From positions 1 to 64,000 of the forward strand of contig NZ_JADMJN010000011.1 in the NCBI RefSeq assembly GCF_018780565.1: a stretch of DNA of 64,000 bases, in the 5' to 3' direction. A program made the translations under genes and the position numbers. This DNA is from Rhodoferax sp. GTDB lineage: Bacteria; Pseudomonadota; Gammaproteobacteria; Burkholderiales; Burkholderiaceae_C. The stretch's first letter is position 1; the number at the start of each line of letters is the position of its first letter. The notes under the pieces were generated by a model that saw nothing but the letters and a program-made list of their open reading frames with translations, ran no database searches and had not been told where the DNA came from. Shown one piece after another: positions 46,009 through 54,896 of this stretch.

Positions 46009-47907
46009 TTACGGGGGAGGGGCGGGCAGAAACGCATCGGAAAAACAGGCGTCGCCATCGAGTCCGTGCGCAAAAAATGCGGGTATGGCGGACTCCACCA
46101 TTTTGACGGAGCCGCAAACATAGACCTCGTGACCCTGGAGACTGGGGAAGTCTTGCAGCATGGCTTCATGGACCATTCCCTTGCGTCCCGACCACATGTC
46201 CTGTGGCATGGCTTCGGAAAGAACCGGTACGAAGTGGAAGTTGGAGTGCTCGCGCGCCCATTGTTGGGCCAGATCGAGCAGATAAAGCTCACGGCGTGTT
46301 CGCACGCCCCAATACAGCCACATCTGCCGCTTGATGTCCCGGTGGAAGGCGTCCTCAACAATGCTTTTGATGGGGGCGAATCCGGTGGCGCCAGCCACAA
46401 AGAGAATAGGCCGGGTACTTTCGTGAAGGACAAAACTACCCAGTGGCCCCTCAAATTGAAGTGTGTCGCCAACCCGGAGTTCCGTGAACACATAGGTGGT
46501 GAACCGCCCATGGGGTATCCACCGGACGTGCAGTTCTATGTGTTCCTTTTCATGCGGCGGATTGGCAAACGAAAAAGCACGTCGCTGACCATCTTCGAGC
46601 AGCACATTGATGTACTGCCCTGCTGCAAAGTCAATTTTCACGCCTTCCGGCAGCGACAGCGTCAAGCGAACGAGATCCGGGCTCAGGCGGTCGATATGTT
46701 CTACCCGTCCTGCATAGTGCTTCACGGGATGCAAGGGGGTGATGGTGCTGCGCTCCACTGCAATTTCGAGATCGGACAGGGCTGTGGCGCAGCACATCAG
46801 CGTTTTGCCTTGTTCACGCATGGGGTCCGGCAGCGCGCTGCGTTGATACGGGCCGTGGTCTACCTGACCGTGGACCACGCTGCAAACGCACACCCCGCAG
46901 CCGCCATTGCGGCACTCATATGGCAATGCGATGCCGTGGCGCAGGCCGGCATCAAGCAGCGTTTCGCCCAAGCGCACACTTACCGGTGTGGGCTCGCCCA
47001 CGATGACCATCTGAAAGTCTGCGTGTTTGCGCTTGTCCAGGTGCAGCGGCAGCCAGGGTAACGCCGCGATGAGGGAGCTGCCGCCAAGCATCAGTGCCCA
47101 TATCTGCCCCAGCGGCCACAGGTAAAACAAGGGGAAAAGAGAAAGGTAGAACCAATCGAATTGCAGATGGGTCACCGCGACACCCAGATCTGCAGCCCCG
47201 CCCTGACTCAGGGCTGGCTTTGCCAGGGATAGAACAAGCAAGGTCAGCAGCAGACTCACAACGATGGGCTGCGGCGGAGTAGTGCTGGCTTTGGGAACTC
47301 GCTGTACGTGAATCCACATGACCAGCAGCACCAGCAGGGAAATTCCAATGTGCATGAAAGCCAGGAGTGAAAAGAATCGATCATTGACGCTGCTGGCGTA
47401 GATGAAATTGCGCATCAGGGTGCCGCCAAAGCTGGGCAGCCAGTCGATCCACTCAAAGGTGGCGACGATCACGAACTGTGCCATCTGGTCCCACGGCAGC
47501 ATGTAGCCGTTGATGCCTGTGACATACACCAGCCATATCAAGGCCACGCCGGTGAGCCACGAAAACCAGCGAAATCCACGGAAGCGGTTGAACGCGAAAT
47601 AGCGCAGCATGTGCAGCAACATCGTCAGGACAAATGCGTCGGAGGCGTACCGGTGCATGCTGCGCAGAATGCCACCGGCGAACCATTGCCGGTGCGTAAG
47701 GGATTCAACCGACGCGTAGGCATCTGCCACCCCGGTTTCAAAGAACGCGTAAAGGTAAAGACCAGAGGCCGCGATGAGCCAGAAAAGGAAGAAGCTGATG
47801 GCCCCCAAGTGATACAGGGGATTGAGTTTGTCGCCAAAGGCCTTGTTGAACAGGGCTTCGACGCGCATGAACAGCCATTGCAGAGCGCCCTGCAAAGATC
47901 GAATCAT
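46009..47907 (-). CDS. cytochrome b / [2Fe-2S] ferredoxin / flavin-NAD(P) reductase fusion
   Basis: A 632-residue three-part protein. Residues 1-290 resemble cytochrome b/b6: His85 with His99 and His186 with His200 (each 14 apart) ligate two b hemes, GYMLPWDQM (134-142) is the conserved loop, and DWFY (251-254) stands where cytochrome b has PEWY. Residues 300-390 are a plant-type ferredoxin (Cys332, 337, 340, 372). Residues 395-632 are a ferredoxin-reductase module with FAD motif R443-A-F-S, NAD loop GATGF (506-510) and CGS (599). It could pass electrons from NAD(P)H to the b hemes and quinone or the reverse. It overlaps the preceding gene by ATGA. I know no characterised protein with this layout. 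A longer frame to 48168 is rejected. Confidence 0.85.
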   Translation of the reverse strand: MIRSLQGALQWLFMRVEALFNKAFGDKLNPLYHLGAISFFLFWLIAASGLYLYAFFETGVADAYASVESLTHRQWFAGGILRSMHRYASDAFVLTMLLHMLRYFAFNRFRGFRWFSWLTGVALIWLVYVTGINGYMLPWDQMAQFVIVATFEWIDWLPSFGGTLMRNFIYASSVNDRFFSLLAFMHIGISLLVLLVMWIHVQRVPKASTTPPQPIVVSLLLTLLVLSLAKPALSQGGAADLGVAVTHLQFDWFYLSLFPLFYLWPLGQIWALMLGGSSLIAALPWLPLHLDKRKHADFQMVIVGEPTPVSVRLGETLLDAGLRHGIALPYECRNGGCGVCVCSVVHGQVDHGPYQRSALPDPMREQGKTLMCCATALSDLEIAVERSTITPLHPVKHYAGRVEHIDRLSPDLVRLTLSLPEGVKIDFAAGQYINVLLEDGQRRAFSFANPPHEKEHIELHVRWIPHGRFTTYVFTELRVGDTLQFEGPLGSFVLHESTRPILFVAGATGFAPIKSIVEDAFHRDIKRQMWLYWGVRTRRELYLLDLAQQWAREHSNFHFVPVLSEAMPQDMWSGRKGMVHEAMLQDFPSLQGHEVYVCGSVKMVESAIPAFFAHGLDGDACFSDAFLPAPPP

Positions 47908-49352
47908 GACGAAGCGACTCCTGTGGCTGCTGGCAGCTTGCGTCGCTTGAGGGCTCCAATCACAATCACCACAAACACCAGGCCGCCGATGATGGCCACC
48001 AGGCCACCCAGACCCATCAGCCCCATTCCGGCCTTCTCGGCCACAGTCTGCAACACCTGATCGGTCCCGGCAACTTTGCGTTGCACGCCGTAGCCACCGG
48101 ACCAGACCAGGCCGATGATGTGCATCAACTGGCCTGCCCCATACAGATAGGGTTGAGCGATTGCCCACTTGCCTCGAACGGCACTGTAGCCGAGTTGCGG
48201 TAGCAGGTGGTAAACCAAACCCATGAATGCCAGCGTGACCCCCACAATGCAGCCATGGTAGTGGGCCGGTATCTTGACGTTGTTTCCACTGATCAACGCG
48301 CCGATCACGCCACCCGCTGCAAACAACAGCATGGACGAAATGAGCGCGGCCCGCAGTGGACGGGCGGTTTCATCGGTCTGCACGGTGCCATGCAAGCCAA
48401 ACCACAAGGAGAGTGCAATAGGTGCAATGGCAATTCCGCCGCCCAGGCGCATGGCCCAGGTGTGCAGGTTGCGATGTTCTACCGTTGCCACGTCGTATGC
48501 CAGATAGGCATAGGGTGTCACAAAAACACTGGCCAAGGCCAGTGCAAACATCAGTATCGTTAGCCGTGGCGATAGCAGGATGCGGGCACCGCATGCACTG
48601 CCAAGCCATAGCCAGGCGACCAGCATCAGGAGTGTCCAGGTGAATTGCAGGGCATGCCCGCCGCCCCAAAAAAGTATCTCGTAATAAGCCTTGCCACCCA
48701 GAGATTGCGGAAGCACGGCGAATGACCACCCAAATGCTAGCAGCGCGATGGCTGTCGCTACGGCGCTGGCGTTGGTACCGAAGCGCAGGGCCTTGGCGCC
48801 ATCGATCAGGAGCCCGACTTTCGGCGCACAGACCAGGGCTCGCAGTACCAACACCCCAACAGCCAAGCCGAAGACAAGCAAGCCGGTGATGAAGAGGTGG
48901 CTGTCCAGCACCGGTATGTAGTTGGCCATGATGGGCTCGCCCGGAGTGATGAAAGCGGCCATCGACATGATGGCCGCGCCCGAACCCGCCAAGCCCAGCG
49001 CAATCCAGCCCCAGGCAAGCCCTGCGCGTGCGCCATTGATGGTCCACAGCAGGCCGGCAATGGCGATAAACCATACGAGAACGGACAAGTCGACATGGAC
49101 AACGAGCGCTATCCGAAAGAAATCTGCACCCGGAAAGATCTGGTTCACGCCGGGCGTTCGCGCCAGGACCAGAAGCACAGAAAATATGCCGGAACCCATG
49201 AGCGCGAGCAAGCCCAACCATAGCCAGCCCCGAGCCAAGGCGCGACGCGCATCCAGCGGAACCGGAATTGCGAAGGCGTTGCCGGCACTCGAATGAGACG
49301 GGGATGCCGCGAGTGGGAATGTTGCCCGGGAATCATGCATGCTGGTATTCAT
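47904..49352 (-). CDS. divergent heme-copper oxidase/NOR subunit I-like protein
   Basis: A 482-residue membrane protein with about twelve helices. His86 (VVHVDLSVLVWF) fits the low-spin heme ligand of helix II, His233 (WGGGHALQF) the metal ligand of helix VI, and His364/His366 (IPAHYHGCIVG) the two heme ligands of helix X. The adjacent His-His of helix VII is not seen: the nearest region reads EHRNLHTWA (His293, His297). The Tyr or Glu position four after His233 is Phe, with Gln at +3. So it is a subunit I relative with an altered binuclear site. It is overlapped at both ends by its neighbours. It may be a non-canonical NO reductase or an electron-transfer subunit. Confidence 0.8.
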   Translation of the reverse strand: MNTSMHDSRATFPLAASPSHSSAGNAFAIPVPLDARRALARGWLWLGLLALMGSGIFSVLLVLARTPGVNQIFPGADFFRIALVVHVDLSVLVWFIAIAGLLWTINGARAGLAWGWIALGLAGSGAAIMSMAAFITPGEPIMANYIPVLDSHLFITGLLVFGLAVGVLVLRALVCAPKVGLLIDGAKALRFGTNASAVATAIALLAFGWSFAVLPQSLGGKAYYEILFWGGGHALQFTWTLLMLVAWLWLGSACGARILLSPRLTILMFALALASVFVTPYAYLAYDVATVEHRNLHTWAMRLGGGIAIAPIALSLWFGLHGTVQTDETARPLRAALISSMLLFAAGGVIGALISGNNVKIPAHYHGCIVGVTLAFMGLVYHLLPQLGYSAVRGKWAIAQPYLYGAGQLMHIIGLVWSGGYGVQRKVAGTDQVLQTVAEKAGMGLMGLGGLVAIIGGLVFVVIVIGALKRRKLPAATGVASS

Positions 49353-49849
49353 TGCAGAGTGATCCCTCCTTTTTCGGAATCAAAGTCGATGACCAGGATT
49401 TGCGCGGGCTCCAGCGTGATGGCGGCTTCGCGGACATGGACGAACCCGTCCTTTCGCGCATCATCATTGAGCCTGACGGCGACTCGATGGGTACCGGCAG
49501 GCACCGTCAGCCGGTGGTAAACCGCAGAGGCCCCGTCTTTTGATAGTCCGGAGGGGATTGCGACATGACGGTAGGCTGCCACGCCGTCCACGTCGAGCTC
49601 CACCTTGACGGGGCTGCGCTCTCGTGGGCAGCGGGTCGGCGCCCGCATATTGGGTGGAAGACTTGCAAGTTCGGCCGCACTGGCCTGGCGACACTCCGAT
49701 ACGGGCTTGCCGTGATGGCTGAAGCTCAGCTTGATGATGGCGTGATTCGGTGCAAGCGCTACATAGGATGGCCAGCGCGAGAACACGCCGATCACTGTTG
49801 CGAACAGCAAATACAAGAGGACTTGCCCCAACACCACCTTTGGCTTCAT
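49349..49849 (-). CDS. membrane-anchored periplasmic protein, unknown
   Basis: A 166-residue protein with one N-terminal helix (VVLGQVLLYLLFATVIGVF) and a beta-rich domain facing the periplasm. Two Cys (SECRQ and TRCPRER) flank a loop and might bind metal or form a disulfide. The second half (VYHRLTVPAGTHRVAVRLNDD) looks like a small carbohydrate-binding-like sandwich. It lies between the cytochrome b/MvhD fusion and the divergent subunit I, touching both, so it is likely a partner or assembly protein. ATG at 49849 is preferred over a TTG at 49855. No family recognised. Confidence 0.72.
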   Translation of the reverse strand: MKPKVVLGQVLLYLLFATVIGVFSRWPSYVALAPNHAIIKLSFSHHGKPVSECRQASAAELASLPPNMRAPTRCPRERSPVKVELDVDGVAAYRHVAIPSGLSKDGASAVYHRLTVPAGTHRVAVRLNDDARKDGFVHVREAAITLEPAQILVIDFDSEKGGITLQ

Positions 49850-49851
49850 TT

Positions 49852-51372
49852 TCAAGCAGGCTCCGCAACGTGAAATGGGCCTGGGATGATCTCAGTTCGC
49901 GCCCGAAGAACACGCAGTCCCTCCTTCAATGTGGCTTCGTCGCCCGAATCTGCCCAGACCATCTCGAAGCGAGACCGTGGAACGGCAGTGCGCAAATGGG
50001 GTTCGCGTTGCCCAAGCAGGCGCTGCTCAGTCCACTGCTGACCGAGGCGAAATTCACATCCATCATGGCTGCAGCCGGCGACCAGGACGCCGGCGGCGCC
50101 GTCACGCAATGCATACTCAACGAAGGAGGGCGGCAGCATTCCGATGCATGGCAGGCTGAAGGCAGCTACGCCATGTTCGCGCAAGCTATTGACGGATGCA
50201 CCATGATCACAACCGAATGCAACAATCTTTGGCTGGGTCTGGAGGCGCCCGAGTTGTGTTCGCAGTTCATGGCGGAGATGATTGATGGGCGAGCTGGGCA
50301 GGTCAATTCCTGTGACGAGCGCCGCCACACTGCGAAACGGGGTCGATGAGGGGCAGGCGCCAACACAAATTCCGCAACTGGCACACAGGTCCGCATCGAC
50401 CTGCGCCATCTGCCGCGCCAAGCCTCGGTTGGGGTGCGGCACCATCGTCACGGCGGCGTAGGGGCAGTCATCGAAGCAGCGTCGGCATCCATTGCAGTTT
50501 TCAGGATCCACCTTGGCAATCGGGGCCACGTGTGTCTGCGGCCAAAGCGGCAACAACAAGAGGATAAGCAGCACAACTGTGAGTGTGCCCCATACGAAGC
50601 CGGGCGACGTGATGTACATCATGGGATGGATGAAGAGCAGAAACCAGTCCATCGCAAGGATCGTGGGCATTCGTGAGAGGTCTGCTGCCGGATGACTTAG
50701 AACCGGCGCGACGATTGCCAGTAGGATCATGGTTGTCAACGTCCCTGCAGAGAGTGCACGAGGGGGGAATACCTTGGCAAGACTGATGCGTTGGATGTGA
50801 AACCACGAGCCGAACAACATCAGTAATGGAAGCCCGAGGTGAATGAATACAAACAAGGAAAATAGACGATCGCTTACCGCCGATGTGCTCAGGAAATTTC
50901 TTGTCAATGGGGATGCAAATAGAGGTAGGCTGTCAAGCCATTCCGCTGTCGCTTGCGCCGAGAATTGTCCCAGCTGATCCCAATTCAGCCAGAATCCACC
51001 GACGCCGCACGCGAAGCCAAACAGCAGCAGGGGAACCCCGGTTAACCACGAGAAGCGTCGAAAGCCCTGGAAGTGGCCCAGTACCCACTCGCGAATCAGG
51101 TGAGCCACCATGACGATCAGAAATGCGTCTGCCGAATAGCGATGCAGGCTGCGCAACAAGCCGCCCAAGTACCATTGTTCCCGCGAAATTGCATCAATCG
51201 AACGGTAGGCGCCGGTCGCAGAGGTGTCCAGCACCGCGTAGAGATAGATGCCCGTGACGGCGATCATCCAGAAGAATAGGAAGCCGAGGGAACCCAGGTG
51301 GCGCAGCGGATTCAGCGCCGATCCGAACCTTGAAGCAAGTCCATGATCAGGCCGTTGCTTGGATTCCTGCAT
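49852..51372 (-). CDS. cytochrome b / 2[4Fe-4S] / MvhD-like fusion
   Basis: A 506-residue fusion. Residues 1-280 resemble cytochrome b with His77/His91 and His178/His192 (14 apart) for two b hemes and DWF (242-244) in the PEWY position. Residues 290-345 hold two [4Fe-4S] motifs (Cys293, 296, 299, 303 and Cys330, 333, 336, 340). Residues 380-450 resemble the MvhD/hydrogenase iron-sulfur subunit (Cys388, 409, 434, 439; GAAGVLVAGCSHDGCEFRLG). MvhD-like domains shuttle electrons among flavin and Fe-S partners. This links a membrane heme pair with a cytoplasmic Fe-S relay. It starts 5 bases after the SCO stop. A longer frame to 51450 would overlap the SCO gene. Confidence 0.85.
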   Translation of the reverse strand: MQESKQRPDHGLASRFGSALNPLRHLGSLGFLFFWMIAVTGIYLYAVLDTSATGAYRSIDAISREQWYLGGLLRSLHRYSADAFLIVMVAHLIREWVLGHFQGFRRFSWLTGVPLLLFGFACGVGGFWLNWDQLGQFSAQATAEWLDSLPLFASPLTRNFLSTSAVSDRLFSLFVFIHLGLPLLMLFGSWFHIQRISLAKVFPPRALSAGTLTTMILLAIVAPVLSHPAADLSRMPTILAMDWFLLFIHPMMYITSPGFVWGTLTVVLLILLLLPLWPQTHVAPIAKVDPENCNGCRRCFDDCPYAAVTMVPHPNRGLARQMAQVDADLCASCGICVGACPSSTPFRSVAALVTGIDLPSSPINHLRHELRTQLGRLQTQPKIVAFGCDHGASVNSLREHGVAAFSLPCIGMLPPSFVEYALRDGAAGVLVAGCSHDGCEFRLGQQWTEQRLLGQREPHLRTAVPRSRFEMVWADSGDEATLKEGLRVLRARTEIIPGPFHVAEPA

Positions 51373-51377
51373 ACGAA

Positions 51378-52271
51378 TCACAATGGGGACTGCACGGTCG
51401 GAGCTGGCTTTGTCGGAGATTGCCAGCGGGCTCTTCGTCGGGATATCCATTCGGAAGCGAAGAACCAGATCATGGCCAGGAAGAATGTCAGGCCTCCTGC
51501 GATTTCGAGAATAAGACCATAGTCATACCGGTAGCCGCCAGTGGTTGGGTCATACACCGTGCAAATGATGCGTACCCGCTCAACCAAGTCCGAAAGGCGC
51601 GAGGCTTGCACCAGCGGCGCACCCCGCAGCAGCTGGCGCAAGGGTTCTCCGAGTTTCTCCGGGGTAAGAAGGTCGCCGTAAACCTGCGTGTAGATTCGGC
51701 CCTGTGCATCGAGTAGGGTGACTTTGAGAACATGATCAATGCCTGCTGCAGTGGATTCGTAACTGAAACCGAAGTCACGCGTCAAGGGCTCCACGATGGA
51801 TCCGTGTGGACTGAGAAACTCCCAGTTGGCGGCGTTGATCGAATGCTGCGCAGCGAAGGCCCGCAGTGCCTGTGGCGAATCGAAGGGCTGGTTGAATCCG
51901 ATGCTCACCACATTGAACTGGTCCGGCCCAACGATTTTCTGTAAGGTTTGCACAGCCTCATGCAGGGAACGCGTCGTGGTGGGGCATACCTGAAAGCAAC
52001 CTGTGTAGATGAAGCTGACGAGCAGCGGCTTGCCGAGGTAATTTGAAAGTCGGACCGGGCGCCCCTGACGATCAAGAAACGTGTAATTCGCGGGCGCACC
52101 TCCTATGGCCGCCTGGCTGACGCGCAATGCGTCAGCCTGATCGAACTTGCCTGCTTCGTTCACTGCCAATGCCGTGTTCATCGCACTGGCAAGGAGCAGC
52201 AACAACATCACCGTGCGCTTCAACCATCCTCTGGGGGGAAGCGGCCCATCGCAAGCCCGTTGTCGCCACAT
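51378..52271 (-). CDS. SCO1/SenC family copper chaperone with a C-terminal membrane anchor
   Basis: A 297-residue protein: N-terminal signal/anchor (VMLLLLLASAMNTALA), a thioredoxin-like SCO domain with Cys92/Cys96 (TGCFQVCPTT) and His180 (GIDHVLKV) as the copper ligands. An extra helix near residues 250-275 (GLILEIAGGLTFFLAMIWFFASEW) follows, which typical SCO proteins lack. It probably loads copper into the CuA site of subunit II encoded upstream. It lies between ctaB and the cytochrome b/MvhD fusion. Confidence 0.9.
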   Translation of the reverse strand: MWRQRACDGPLPPRGWLKRTVMLLLLLASAMNTALAVNEAGKFDQADALRVSQAAIGGAPANYTFLDRQGRPVRLSNYLGKPLLVSFIYTGCFQVCPTTTRSLHEAVQTLQKIVGPDQFNVVSIGFNQPFDSPQALRAFAAQHSINAANWEFLSPHGSIVEPLTRDFGFSYESTAAGIDHVLKVTLLDAQGRIYTQVYGDLLTPEKLGEPLRQLLRGAPLVQASRLSDLVERVRIICTVYDPTTGGYRYDYGLILEIAGGLTFFLAMIWFFASEWISRRRARWQSPTKPAPTVQSPL

Positions 52272-52278
52272 CAGGTAT

Positions 52279-53181
52279 CTACCGGATCACGCCATCGATA
52301 CTTGCTGCGGCAAGAAGAACGGCGAGTTGAACCAGCGAGGCGAAGAAGGACCCCAACGCTGTTGTGCGATTTGGCGCGCGAGCGAGACGCCACGCCTTGT
52401 ACAGGAAATAAATGCCGCCAACCGCTGCACCCGCTATGTAAACGGGACCCGCACCAAACCAGGCGGGCAGCAATGACGCTGTCACGAGCGCAATGGTGCT
52501 GGCAAAAACCACCACGGCTGCGCGTTGTGGACCGACGACGACCGGAAGCATGGGAACGGCAGCCGCTGCATAGTCGGACTGGTTTGCAATCGCCAGACTC
52601 CAAAAATGCGGCGGTGTCCATAAGAACAACGTCAGGGCGAGCAGCAGTGGAAGCGGACCGGGAATCGGATCAATGGCAGCGGCACCTGCCAAAACGGCGA
52701 AGCTGCCTGCCAGACCCCCAACCACGATGTTGAGCCAGGTGCGACGCTTTAGCCAAACGGTGTACACGACGGCATAAAAAAATGCACCAAGGAAGACGAA
52801 GAGCGCCGACATGGCATTGATAACTGTCCAAGTGGCCACTACCGAGCCCGCCAGCAGTGCGCAGATGATCCACAACCACATGGGTGTGTGCGCCAGCTTG
52901 CCTGTAACGAATGCCCGGGTTCGCGTGCGGGCCATCAAACGGTCACTGTCGTACTCGTAGTACTGGTTGAAGGCGCCTGCACTGGCAGAGGAGAGAAACA
53001 CGGAGCCCGCAAGAACAAGCCACTGTGTGACACTCAACGACGCACCGGGTGTGACGGCCAATCCCGCGAGCGCAGTGATCATGATCATCACGCCGATGCG
53101 CAGTTTGAACACACCGAGTACGTCGCGCACGCGGCTGGCGAATGTGTCTTCAGCGTGAACGAGTACCGTACTCATGGCCAT
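52279..53181 (-). CDS. ctaB: protoheme IX farnesyltransferase
   Basis: Adds a farnesyl group to heme B to make heme O, in the inner membrane. The 300-residue UbiA-type enzyme has the Asp-rich motif AFNQYYEYDSDRLMARTRTR and a second one around LTLFLWTPPHFWSLAIANQSDY. About eight helices. Its place 3 bases after the terminal subunit I gene, with ctaA divergent upstream, suggests dedicated heme O/A supply for that enzyme. An ATG at 53175 is an alternative start. Confidence 0.92.
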   Translation of the reverse strand: MAMSTVLVHAEDTFASRVRDVLGVFKLRIGVMIMITALAGLAVTPGASLSVTQWLVLAGSVFLSSASAGAFNQYYEYDSDRLMARTRTRAFVTGKLAHTPMWLWIICALLAGSVVATWTVINAMSALFVFLGAFFYAVVYTVWLKRRTWLNIVVGGLAGSFAVLAGAAAIDPIPGPLPLLLALTLFLWTPPHFWSLAIANQSDYAAAAVPMLPVVVGPQRAAVVVFASTIALVTASLLPAWFGAGPVYIAGAAVGGIYFLYKAWRLARAPNRTTALGSFFASLVQLAVLLAAASIDGVIR

Positions 53182-53184
53182 GCC

Positions 53185-54885
53185 CTAGCTCAGTCCCCAC
53201 ACCTGGGAGAGGTACTTCCAGTTAATGAAGTAGTACAACACAAAGGCTACTAAAAACACCATTGCCAATGTGAATGTACCTGGTGCGGCGAATCCCGCCG
53301 AGCCATAAGTTTGCACCGCCGGAGCCAATGGTGTGGGAGGAATTGGTGTTGGCTTGGCGCTTTGCTTGCCCTGATCCAGTGGCTTCCCCCAAAGCAGCGA
53401 ACCGACCGTCACGTAAATGTAGATTGCGCCGCCAGCGATAGCCGCTATGCCTGCGATGCCGACCAGGCCCATCATCAGGTAAGCCGCTCCTGGCCATTCA
53501 TAGGCCAGCGCTGCGCCGTTGAAGGCCATGTCCCAGTGCCGGCGGGAGACGCCCAGGGTACCCGCGCCCATCATCACGAGGCAGAAAAAGTACATGGAAA
53601 GACCGAATAAATAGGGCTGAATCTTGGCCAGCCCGGGGGCAATCATTTCACGCTTGAACAGCACAGGAATCAGGAAGTAGGTCAACGCCATGAATGACAG
53701 TGTGGTCCCTACAACAACCGTCGCATGGAAGTGTCCTGGCACATAGATCGTGTTGTGAATGATCATGTTGAGCTGTTCGGTGCCCATCATGACGCCGGAT
53801 ATTCCACCGAGAAAACCAAAGCCGATCAGGGAAATGAAGACGCCAGAGAAAACGGGATTGTCCCAAGGCGCTTTGCGCAGCCATTCAAACAAGCCGTTGT
53901 TATAGCCTTTTTGCCGCTGCGCTACTTCAATGGCGCCCGGAATGGTCAACCCGTGGATCATGGATGCAAGCACTGCAAAATACATGAAGTAGCTGGTGTT
54001 AACGACTTTCCATGCGGTGCTGACACCGGGGTCGGCCAGCAGATGGTGTGCGCTGGCAAGCTGCAGAAAAAGAATGTAGAGAAGAAAAGCGCCACGACTC
54101 ACCCGTTCTGACATGGGCTTGGCGTTGAATGCGATGGCCGCAACGGCATACCAGATGGAAATATGGGCCGCAACGTTGATCTGTTGGGACGAGTGACCAA
54201 ATGCCCACCAGATGGTGCGGTATATCAGTGGATCAACTTGCTTCACAAGCCCGACAGACATCAGGAAGGTCGGAATAAGAATGATCGCACCTGATGTGAT
54301 TGTGAACACGGCAATGATGCAAGCAACGATGGCGCCAAAAGTCACCAGGGGCACTGAGCCTTGGTATGTCTTGTCCCGCTTGGCAATGACCAATGTACCC
54401 AAAAACACAAAGCAGGCAATCAGTGCACCAACCGCAAACAGGATAAGACCCAGATAGAACGATGGCGCAGCCATCATGGGTACGTAGGACGTCATCATGA
54501 CGCTGGAGCCACCCTGAAAAACCGCCACGTTGTTCATGATGGCACCGATCAGCATCAGTGCAAAAGCGAGCCATGCAAAGCGCGGCGTCGCGAGGCGGCA
54601 CCGCAGGAGTGTCGAAGAACAAAAGTAGAGAACGGCGACTTCAAAAAATATGATCCAGAAGATCAGCATGTCGATACCGTGTGCGGTGAGAACCTGGTAA
54701 AAGGTATCGGCCTCCAGCCAGTGCACCGCAGGCCAGCGGGTCAGAACGACGCCTATGGCCAATATGCCACCGATCAGCAGAAAGACCACCGCCACGACAG
54801 CGTTGGCCAGCATGAGCTTCTCGGCCTGTGCTTCAAATTGAAGACCTGAACGTGGGCAGGTCCGGTATGTTGTTGTGTTGGACAT
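53185..54885 (-). CDS. heme-copper subunit I with Gln in place of the cross-link Tyr (eNOR-like NO reductase)
   Basis: A 566-residue subunit with about fourteen helices. All metal ligands are present: His69 (low-spin heme, LTAHGIDML), His231 (helix VI), His280-His281 (helix VII) and His385/His387 (helix X, VPGHFHATVVVG). The helix VI motif reads FGHSSQQ, so the residue four after His231, Tyr in most O2 reductases, is Gln235. Together with a CuA subunit, SCO, CtaA, CtaB, dnr, nnrS and nirS, this points to an NO reductase of the eNOR type described from Rhodothermus rather than an oxidase. That class call is from memory. GAGGGAAG precedes the ATG at 54885. Confidence 0.85.
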   Translation of the reverse strand: MSNTTTYRTCPRSGLQFEAQAEKLMLANAVVAVVFLLIGGILAIGVVLTRWPAVHWLEADTFYQVLTAHGIDMLIFWIIFFEVAVLYFCSSTLLRCRLATPRFAWLAFALMLIGAIMNNVAVFQGGSSVMMTSYVPMMAAPSFYLGLILFAVGALIACFVFLGTLVIAKRDKTYQGSVPLVTFGAIVACIIAVFTITSGAIILIPTFLMSVGLVKQVDPLIYRTIWWAFGHSSQQINVAAHISIWYAVAAIAFNAKPMSERVSRGAFLLYILFLQLASAHHLLADPGVSTAWKVVNTSYFMYFAVLASMIHGLTIPGAIEVAQRQKGYNNGLFEWLRKAPWDNPVFSGVFISLIGFGFLGGISGVMMGTEQLNMIIHNTIYVPGHFHATVVVGTTLSFMALTYFLIPVLFKREMIAPGLAKIQPYLFGLSMYFFCLVMMGAGTLGVSRRHWDMAFNGAALAYEWPGAAYLMMGLVGIAGIAAIAGGAIYIYVTVGSLLWGKPLDQGKQSAKPTPIPPTPLAPAVQTYGSAGFAAPGTFTLAMVFLVAFVLYYFINWKYLSQVWGLS

Positions 54886-54896
54886 GTTGCTTCCCT

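Noticed and set aside
47908..48168. N-terminal extension of the cytochrome b/ferredoxin fusion
   Set aside because: It would overlap the preceding gene by more than 260 bases with Arg-rich, non-family sequence; the ATGA start at 47907 fits.
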